Source: a virus. Taken from it: a stretch of DNA of 58,258 bases. The notes beneath the pieces were generated by a model, which made no database searches, was not told the origin of the DNA, and saw only the letters and a program-made list of their open reading frames with translations. The DNA lies in IMG/VR virus record IMGVR_UViG_3300046413_000884, positions 1-58,258 of that record. One strand, given 5' to 3'. A program made the translations under genes and the position numbers. Shown piece after piece: positions 40,951 to 51,500 of the stretch. Position 1 is the stretch's first letter. Every line of letters starts with the position of its first letter.

Positions 40951-42486
40951 TTAGAACTCTACTACTACTTTTACTTCTTCTTTTTGTGATTCAGATCTAC
41001 TGATTGGTGCTCTATTATCAATGTAAATGATATCACCTGAATACTTTTCAACTTCTGGATTTGCCTTTCCAAGTATGAAAGTTTGTCCTAAATTAACAAC
41101 TTTTCCACTTTGTGATATACTAGAAACATTCGTAAAACTAGTATCGGGAAATAAAGCATCTCCCGTTATACCGACACAAGTAATTGCATTAGTATTGCCT
41201 TCAAAATCAAAGTTTCTAAAGTTATTATTTGATATAGTAGATAAACCAACAGGTTGGTAGTATCTCAAAACACCAGTATTACGATCCCAAGATGCGACAT
41301 AACCAACAGCAACTGAAGTGCCAGAACCAACTGTTTGACGAATTTCGGCATTTATTGGATATATGGTGCTGGATGTTTGAACACCAGCACTTGCGGGTTT
41401 CAGTTTCAATGCACCAAGTGAGGTTGCGGTATTAGTATTTAGAATAGAAGTTGTACTTCCATATTCAGTTGGATTTCTTACGATACCGATTCTTGAGAAT
41501 GTATTCTGCGAGATAAAATCAGAAGAGGAATCATACTTAGAATAAACCATTACTCTATATGAACCCAGTTCACGATATATATCTGCACCATGACCACCCT
41601 TTGGTGGTATTATAACTTCAAATACTGCTCCAGATCCAGCAGCAGCAGTGAAATTGATTACCCCCCTAGTGTAGTCTTTCCCTGGAGATGTAACCTCAAC
41701 GCTAGTGACTTGTTGACCAGTTACAACAATAGTAACCTTTCCACCGGCACCATCACCGAGAATGTCTATATTATTATAAGTTCCTGCTGTATATCCTGAT
41801 CCTCTATCATTGATGAGTACTGTTTCAATTCTTCCACGAACAGCAGCATCCTTTACTGCTGCAGTATTAGAATCTCCCCAGTTTGGGGGGAGGGGTATAT
41901 ACTTCTCTGTTGTAAATTTAACAATATCTGCAGGAGAGATTGTGTAAAGATACTTCCAGAGGTATCCATCACTTCCATTTCCAGCTTTTTGAGGAACAGT
42001 GGAAACAAAAGTTGGTTCATTTTGTGATGGTTGTCCTTTTTCAAAACCACCTGGACCTGCACCATTATTGATACAAATATAAACTTTAAATTCAGAGTTT
42101 ACGACATAAAAACGAGATTCATATAATGTCTTCGCACTAGTTTGTGGTGCAGGATTGGTAATATCATAGTCATCTCTATACATGTCATAGGTTATACCAG
42201 AAGACCAATTAATTCTGGGTACAATTCTTGCAAAGTCATTAATACCAATCTTATTCAAGAAAAGTAAAGAGTCATGATATCTATTTTCCTGCTGAAAAGA
42301 GTCTCTTGGATCTGGAGTATTTGTTTCCCAGTTAGTATCCCCATATTCTTCAATGCTAACATTGGTGGGATTTGGGTGCGCCAAGAAGGTATAATAAAAA
42401 TTTGAAGTCGTGCCAATGCCAGTCACAGACTTAGCAAATGTCTCCGCATTCAAAATTCTAAATTGGTCAGTAATTATGGCAGGCAT
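40951..42486 (-). CDS. 8: baseplate wedge gp8
   Basis: The protein is 511 residues (T4 gp8: 334). The N-terminal part (DQFRILNAETFAKSVTGIGT, IVPRINWSSGITYDMYRDDY) and NGSDGYLWKYLYTISPADIV follow T4 gp8. The added length is mainly beta repeats (NDRGSGYTAGTYNNI, SPGKDYTRGVINF) and a C-terminal extension. It lies between gp7 and the DUF4815 gene and follows a late-type box. Confidence 0.9.
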   Translation of the reverse strand: MPAIITDQFRILNAETFAKSVTGIGTTSNFYYTFLAHPNPTNVSIEEYGDTNWETNTPDPRDSFQQENRYHDSLLFLNKIGINDFARIVPRINWSSGITYDMYRDDYDITNPAPQTSAKTLYESRFYVVNSEFKVYICINNGAGPGGFEKGQPSQNEPTFVSTVPQKAGNGSDGYLWKYLYTISPADIVKFTTEKYIPLPPNWGDSNTAAVKDAAVRGRIETVLINDRGSGYTAGTYNNIDILGDGAGGKVTIVVTGQQVTSVEVTSPGKDYTRGVINFTAAAGSGAVFEVIIPPKGGHGADIYRELGSYRVMVYSKYDSSSDFISQNTFSRIGIVRNPTEYGSTTSILNTNTATSLGALKLKPASAGVQTSSTIYPINAEIRQTVGSGTSVAVGYVASWDRNTGVLRYYQPVGLSTISNNNFRNFDFEGNTNAITCVGITGDALFPDTSFTNVSSISQSGKVVNLGQTFILGKANPEVEKYSGDIIYIDNRAPISRSESQKEEVKVVVEF

Positions 42487-42505
42487 GTCTGTCCGATTTT
42501 TTGAT

Positions 42506-42513
42506 TATTTATA
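42506..42513 (-). promoter_or_regulatory. late-type -10 box upstream of gp8
   Basis: TATAAATA on the minus strand lies 20 bases before the gp8 ATG, in the gap after the giant gene. Confidence 0.6.
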
Positions 42514-42519
42514 CTGTGT

Positions 42520-45500
42520 TTAGTACTGTGCTTTTAATTCAGTAGTTCTTGATATGTGTGCTGAAGTACTAAGACCAGAAAGTGGATCATTTTTTTGGAA
42601 TACAAATTCAGATCCATTCCTACTTCCTATATTTATCTTACCCCAACTAAACGATCCATAGGTAAAATCTGTTTGATCGTGAGTATTAGTGTTAATTCCC
42701 GTCAAAGACATAACATTTGTAGATACGCGAATTGTATCGGTTCCACCAATAGCGACAACTTGAGCAGCACGATAAACATTATCAATAAAAGATGTTCCAG
42801 TGGAAACAGTGGTGGACACATCACCATCAATTGATGTAACACCAGAACCAATAACACTATTCCTGACTACAAAGTAATCTCCTGTAGAAATACCAGTCTT
42901 ACGAATCGTACCTGGATTTCCTGATTGGGAATAAATTTGTGGGTGTGGGAAGAAGTCAAATACAATTGTTGGTAATGAGTTAACTCCTGATGCAGCAGTG
43001 GTAACATCAAGAATATGTCCATAGTCACCATCATAACCAACTGATTTTATAGTTTCAACAAGTGGAATAGTCAATCCAACTCCTACTGCACTTGTGACTG
43101 TTATATCATTAAGTGTTTGTCCAAGATTATCAATTTGTTCAAATGACCAAACATCTTCAGCATATATTGTAGTATCTGTAGGTCCAACAGGTGCAATAAT
43201 TTTTGTTGATGGATAATATAGTGGTTCGAGAGAATTTCTTACTTTAGGAATTCTAAGACCATCAATAATAAGATCAGAAGTTTGCTTTGTCCATTCTACT
43301 GGTCTCAGGAATGAACTATCAGTACTAATACCAACACCTGTATAAGTTTCAGTCTCAACAGTATCAGCAGCAATTAGTGCATATATGGTTCTTCGATCTT
43401 GACTGATAGTATTATCTTGAACTTGAAGTCTCAATTCATCACCTTCTTTGACTGTTGGATCGATATCGATCGCGCTGTAGTCTTGATCAGAACCAGTGTA
43501 GAAGTACATTCTAAACGTACTTCCTGCTTTTGGTGCTTCCTTAAACTTGAATCTAGTGCCACCATTAAATTCATAATCGATTCCTGGTTTTTGGAGAACA
43601 TCATTTAGAAAAACTAAGAAGTTATTTTGGAGAATAATACCAGATCCTTCTTTTGCAACGATACTGTAGAATTCTTTGGTAGTCTCTGTTCTAGTAATAA
43701 GGAATTGAGTTTTAGCACCATTAAATTGGTTACTAAAGTCATCTACTTCAAGAAGTTGACCGAATGTCCATCCAGAGAACTTATCCTGATACCTGTTCTT
43801 AACAGTTACGGTGAAGTGAGATGTGCTAACTCCAGACTGGAATGGAAGACCCTGAAGTGTAAGAACATCGCCTTCCTTATATCCATTTCCCGTGGAAGAC
43901 ATATTGAAACTAATGATGCTACCGCCAGTTCCAACAACAACATCCATCTCAGCACCAGAACCAGTGCTGCTACCAACTAGTCTAAGATTTTTATATGGTG
44001 CAGGTTCATCTGTGAATACTTGAGGTGGATTTGCTTGAGTATATCCAGTACCACCCGATACAACACTAAATCCAGTAACTGTTCCAGCGGTTCCAATAAT
44101 TGCAGTTACTGCAGCACCAGATCCACCACCCAACGAATCAGCAATTGAAACATTTGGCGGGAATATGTGACCAGCACCACCGGAACGAATACCGGTGCTA
44201 CCAATACCAACTGTGACTCCTGTGATTACACCAGAACCATTTACAACTGCAGCACCAATAGCACGAGTTGGGAACTGATAACCACTACCAACTCCAACTA
44301 CAAACTCATTGATTATACCGCCCTGAGGAAGATCTCCAACTACTGAAGTTCCGGTGAAATTAATATCTTCTCCACTCGCAGTTTTCTCAATCTGATAATT
44401 AGCGACTAAGACAGAACCAATTGGTGACAGGAATGGTTTTTGGAAGATATTGTTGATTAAAACTGCACCATGACTGGTAGTGATACCAGTTACCGCAACA
44501 CCACTGCTGGTTATTGCAAATTGATCAGTGGTACTATTGAATGAATCTGAGATATCATCAAAAATTGTATTTTCATTGTATGTTAATTTATAGAAAATTC
44601 TACCCGAGAACTTCGATCGAGTTGTTAAAGAACCAATACCGGCAGGTCCATATGGTGCGTCACTTAAATAAATCTTACCTTGTTTGATTCTATAATCGCC
44701 TGAGACGACGCTACTGGCGGTGCCAACAGTATATGCTGCAGCAACAGTACCCATTACTCCACGCTGAACATTAAGGACATTACCTGCTCCTACTAAATCC
44801 ACTTTAACAATTTCTCCAGTTCCAAATCGAAGTAGAGACTTACCTGCAATCTTTGATATATCACTGACTGTAATTTGAGTTGAACCAACTCCAACAGCCT
44901 CGGACATAGTGATAGCAACTCCTACTGGTTTCACTGCAATAGGACTTTGAATGATATTGTCAATCGTGATTATACTTCTAGTAGTTGCAAGATCACCCTC
45001 TGTTGAGAAGGATTGAGTAAGACCAATTCCAGCAGTATTGGTAAATGTTACATGATTTCCATTAGATGCTTCTGTTGCTGCAACAGCAACTTTAAATTGA
45101 TTTTTACTTATTCTGATTGCAAATACCTTTTCAGGAAGAAGAGTAGTAGCACCAATACCAGCAACATTAGTAGATACAATACTCATGCTAGATCCGGTAT
45201 TAATACCAGCATTAGTTGGGTCATATACAAGTTCTTCGCCGGTACTAAAGTTATGGTCCACAATTGAAATTGTGCTAGCACCAATACCAGTCGTAGGGTT
45301 AACCGAATGGTGAAGCATTGAATTGCTATTGTTGAATATAGAGAAAGTGCTCAGACCAACAAGTTGACCAGCAGAGTTTCCAATACCATTAAACTGAGAA
45401 CTAATATCGTCTATCATCAAAACTTTATTAGTTCTAGATTCATTATAGTCAGTAATTATCTTAGAATCAAATTTAATAATCTTTGAAATACCAAATGAAT

Positions 45501-48500
45501 CGGTATCTTCAGATGCAAGATCATAACTTATTCTTGTATGTACTGATGATTCACTATTAACTTCAACCTTAAGACCGAGTTCTTGGTCAACTTGTTTTGC
45601 GTTTACTCCCGTTTCTGGTACTGTAATAATCTGTAAATCTGAAAAATTCTTGTAACCAGCAGTGTGATCTAAACTATCAACAGTCTCTTTCCACTTATCT
45701 AATTCAATTTCGCCACGAATACTATAAGAGAATCTTTGATAATAATCATTGTCATGAAGTCTTTGAAGACTATCACTCAATTTGCCCACATCATTCAACC
45801 ATATTCCATTATCGTGAGAAACACTTCCTACATTTAACTCAAAATTAAATTCATTTATTTCTAAAACAGTTGCCTTAAAGTTACCTACAACACCACGAAT
45901 GACTGTATCTTTGGTGAATACACCATTAGTTTCATTAAGTCTTAGTATGCCTGACTCTTCATCCCAACCATCTTTTGCTACAGTGCCGAATACATTTAAA
46001 TCATTAAGATCAACTATTTTTTCACCTTCTACAAATCTAACAGATTGGAATTCTGGAGTAAATGTTGCAAGATCACTTACTCTGATAATTCTACCGAATT
46101 GTGCATTCTGGGCAATATTATATGTGCCACCAGTAAAACTTGAATCAGGAAGTTTATAACTGATACTTTCAGTTCCACTAGCAGTATTGCGAGCAGTTAC
46201 CTCAAAGAATTGGTAATCATAATCACTTGAATTGTAACCATCCGCAAGAGTAGGATTAGTGATTTGAACATTTTCTACAAAGATCTTATCTCCAATATTA
46301 AATGGAAACGGATTAGTGATTCCAAATCCAACATTTGGTGCTCTAAGGAAAAGTTCATTTACACCATTAGAAGAATTAGCGCCAATAACACCAACTCCAT
46401 TTGAGTTAGAAGTTGCAATAATTTTAAGATTATCTCCCAAGTTACTATCACTAGTAATAACTTCAATTTTTTCGACAGAACCACCTGCAAGTGTTGCTTT
46501 GGTTACAATTGAATCATTCCCAATTGCAATTACTGTTGGTGGAACATTATAATTAGATCCAGCAGTAACAATACCAATTGATTTTAGTGTTCTAGTATTA
46601 TTAAGTCTCAAAATAAGAGAACTATCTGCTTTTGGTTTGATGGTATTATCTTCTGAGAATTCAATACCAGGATAGGATACCATCCCATCTATAATTTCAC
46701 CAATTTCTGTGTTACTTAACTCCAGTTCTGCAGAAACTCCTGTAGTAGTTCCTATGGATGTAATTGCTGGAAAATCTTTAACATTGACGCCACCATTTAT
46801 AATTTTGGTTGAATGAATTCCACCAATTGCAGTTGGGGAACTAGTAGAATAGAATCCAGTGCTATATCCCGCAGGAGTATATGAGTTTGTCTCGGCAGAC
46901 CCAACTAAAGTAAATCCAAAGGAGTGATCAGTGCCTACTCCAATTGAGGCAACTTTATAGTTTTGATTAAATTTGGAGTCTACTATGCGGATATTGGAAT
47001 AATTTTCTACATTTACATTTGTAGATGTTGGATACGTATCTGTATACTTGGTATCATCTCCCTCAAGTCTATAATAGAAACTAGATGAAAGATTTTTGTT
47101 GATATCAATTATAATCTGTGTGGTAGGACTACCATCACCAATAATTCCGTCTCTCGTGATCAGAGTAGATTCGTATCTAGATTGGAACTCTCTATCATTA
47201 TAGAAATTAATATCAAATCCATCAAGACTTGTATCTCCAGTGTTTAGTGCGAATCTTCCACCATTTATGACATCTAACTTTGGATTTATTTTTGAAACTT
47301 CATGAGTTCCATGTCCCTGCTCAGTTATAGTAATGTTTTGATATGGGAATGCTCTCGCATCAAAATTTGTTTCCGCAAGTCTAAATCTGTCATCATCTAT
47401 TTTGATTACAAAATACTCTCTATTATTCTGGAGAGGTGTTGCAACACCAACAGCATTTACATAAGCAATAGAGTCACCAGTGCTTAATCCATGATTTACT
47501 GATGTGATTTCTGATGTAGTTACAGTTGCAATTCCAGTAGGAACAAAAGTCTTAGGATTAACAACCAGTTTTTTCAAAACCGGATTGTACTTGAACACAA
47601 ACTGTTGAACTTCATTGGGAGTTATATGTAATCTAACCTCATCTTCTTTCTGTAATCTATGTGCTACACTGGTTTCAACCCTAGCAGAAACCTTTTTAAC
47701 AATGCCCGTAATATTATCCTTTACCTGTGATAATGTATGACTATTTCCACTAGAATCATTAACAAAGAATAAAGTGGAATTAATACCAACGAATGCCCTA
47801 GAGGTTGCAATTCCAATAAAATCAGTTCCTACATTGACTGCAAAGAGATTAGTTGTAGAAATATCAAAGAAAGGAGAAAGTGAAGCAGTTGTAGCAGCAC
47901 GAATTGTACCTCCAATAGAAGTAATACTCAGTTCATCACCAGTTTTAAACTGATGATTTCTCAGATAGATTGTATTTGGTGGAATCGAAACTGTGATATT
48001 TGTGCTTCCAGCAACTCCAACAACAATTGAAGTATAAGTAGAACCTATACCAACAGCAGAAACTTCAAAGTTTTGCTTGTATGGAAGACTTAAATTCTTA
48101 TTTTCTAACTTTTTATCAAGAAGGAAATTAAACGTCTGTGGTTGCTTAACTACCAAATCTCCTACAGCATGAGTGCTAGCAGTACTATTATTAACAACTC
48201 TTGTAATTTTATATTTATCATTGACGGTATCAACTCCGACAATTTTCATTAACTCACCACCAACCTTGATAATATCATCTTCTACGAATTTTTCTGTAAA
48301 CGTAGAAGCTTGTAGTGAAATTACAGTGCTAATACCTGTTGCTGTAGTAGCAGCAACAGCAACTTTCATATTGGTTAGAACCGTACCTACTCCAATCGTT
48401 CTAAAACCTTCAATGTTTTTATACGTTGCAGAACCAATACCAGAAATTTCAATAATATCACCATCAAGGAAACCATGTGGAGTTGTAGTAACACCAGTCA

Positions 48501-51500
48501 CCACATTACCTATCACGCTAAAAATAGTATTTTTTAGTACAGTATCACTAGTTCCGATAGAAACAATATTTTGTCCTATAACTTGCTCAATCTCTACATC
48601 GATTGATGGTTCATTGAAATTGATTTGTTCTCCAACTTTATAATTAATACCAGAATCAATTACATTGACGGAATTTATTCTAGAAGATTTAATCGCATCT
48701 ACATCGACTTGTACCTTAGACGAAATGGGATCTTGTAAGAATGTATATTCTCTATGCAAATCATTTAACCCAAGATAAGTTACATTTCTCTTATACGAAC
48801 CGTTATTCAGAGTTGAGTCACTTTGATCAGTCTCACTATCATAGTTGAAAAGATCAGTTTCATTGTAATGTGATTTTGTAATGTATGGATATGCAAGATT
48901 CCCGCTAAAATCTATACTAGAGAAGTATGCATACGTTCCTTTAGGGAATTCTTTAGTTTTACCAAATCTTCCATTATATTCATCAAGATCACCACTTGCT
49001 TTATAAAGATAATCTTGTGTAAAAGATCCATTATTAAATCCAGATGGTCTGAGAGTATCAGAAGTTTCTGCATCAATTTCGTAACTTGAAAAGATTTTTT
49101 TAATTCCACCGTTACTTTGACCTTCTTTATGGAGTGGAATTGCATAACCGTATGGACCATAAATTGGATTGCCATCATATGCCCATCCAATGATTGGTGA
49201 ATGGTCTAGACCTGTGATCTTTTCATTTCCATCGGAATCAACGTTATCTTCTAATATTTGACGATAGAATGCTCCAGGATAAAAAGCAACTACTTTAGAC
49301 TCTTTCAAACTAGTTCCAGAATCTATTTGAACTAATTCTCTATTAAGTCTATCTAATTTGGGGATTGCGGGGTTATCGAGTTGAAGTACTTTTTTATATC
49401 TTTCAACATTATTGAATTTCCATTCATGAATTTGTGCATTCAACTTTGCACCAACACCAGTTGGGATTACTTCAATTTTTGTATCTTGGTCATATCCAAT
49501 ACCAGAATTGATAACATTGACTGCTGCAATAGAACCATCTACAATGGTAGCAGTTAATTCTGCTAAAGTACCTGCACCAACAACATTAATTGTTGGTGGA
49601 GAGGTGTAATTTAAACCTGGTTCTGCAACGTATACTGAAGTTAACTTTCCATCAACAACAACTGCTTTAATATCTGCTTCTTCTCCTGTCTTGACCTTAA
49701 TATCCAGATCTCTCTGATAGTTTATTACATCGGATACACCATACCCAACTCCGCCATTTCTAATAAACACATTCTCAAGACTTCCACGAACCACAGGAAC
49801 GCCAGTAGCATTATAATATGAAGGAGTGACACTAGTATTTCCAGTAGAAACAATACCATTGATTTTAACGACAATTGGTGGATACTTAAATGTATGTGTA
49901 CCTACACCCACACTGGTAAGGTTAACATACGATTTTTTGTCAAACTTAACACTACTGATAGTGGTTGCTGTTCCTGCTTCACTCAGAATGAATCTATCTT
50001 CATCTAAGACAGTTACCTTATAATTTACTGCTGTTGATAGTCCGCCAATAGCAGTTCCGTCAAATGAATATTCTAAATTATCACCAGTTTTGAATGAATG
50101 GTTTCTTGCATAGATGTAATTTGATTCAATGTTAACGCCAACAAAAGAACTATAGATATCTTTCTGATTTGCTGGTGGCCATGCTACAGCATCCACAATT
50201 ACTTTCTTATTGGAGAAATCATCAGTAGATTTTATGACATTGATTCTATCAATAACCTTTCTGTTTAATCTTGATGTAAACTTATGAGTGCCATTTCCAA
50301 AGGCATTCATATTAATCACATCTTTGGATAATGCTTTTTTTCTTGTAACAGCAAGTGAAACTTCTGTATCATTAATTTTTGCGATAAAATATACTGCACC
50401 AGATGTTAGTCTAGTTGTGCTAAATCCAACAGAAGTACTTCCAGCACCAATAGGAGTTCCTGTAGAAGAATATATAATTTCTTCTCCATCTGAGAATCTA
50501 TGCCCTTCTGCTATACTAATTTTATTTGAATTTTGATTTCCTCGCGCAGAATCAATGAAAGATACAGAATAAGTAAATCCTCTTATCCTTGCTTCAGCAA
50601 CTGCCTCTGTTCCATTTCCTCCAGAGATTGTTACCGTGGGAGTATCTTTGAAGTTGAAACCAGGAGAAGTAAGACTAACATCTACAACTTTTCCTTTAAA
50701 TTGTCCTACGAAACTAGCGCCAGAACTTCCTAGAGTATTTGCAACTCCAACCTCTGGTATATTGACAACATCGTAACCGGTTCCAGCAGTTTGAATATTA
50801 ACCTTGTCTATCTGACCAAAGAAAATCGAATCACTTGAAATTGGTGATTGAAATTCAACACCATTCAAGGAAACACCAATTGGTCCAACGATATCTTTAT
50901 GATCATTTGCAAGTTTTGGTATTCTATTAATTCTCTTGAAATTATTCTGATTGATTATATTCTTTTCAAATAATGAAAATGGAGTCAATTTATGTTCACT
51001 GATAGTTCCAATACCGGCAATATCAATATATACTTGATTATCAACAGCAGCACGACTAAATGCTAATTTTATATTATCATTGTCAATTACAGAAACAAAA
51101 TAATTTCCTGTTGAAATACCGGAAGTTCCAGAAATTGATTGATAATTTAACTGTTCGCCATTTTTAAAGTCGTGATTGTTGATAGTAATCAAATTGTCAG
51201 TTACGTTTATATTGCTAGCACTAAATGTCTTAGATCTATCAGTGACTGTTACGTTATCGTAACCAGGAAGACCCGAGAATGCAACATATGTGTTATTTTC
51301 TATATCAACAAAGGTATTTTGAATATTTGATAAAATACCGTCCTTATTGAAATTTGTACTTGCAAAGTCAAGTTTTTTCTTGATAAGATACTTTGTATTT
51401 ACATCAAATGGGAGACTATTTCCAGTAACCGAAAATTCTTTTCTATTGATTGTGGAACTAACTGTACAATTTGCTTCTTTAACACTCTTATCATTCATCA

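Noticed and set aside
48173-48643. 156-residue plus-strand frame opposite the giant gene
   Set aside because: Low-complexity Thr/Val/Ile mirror of the repetitive minus-strand protein.
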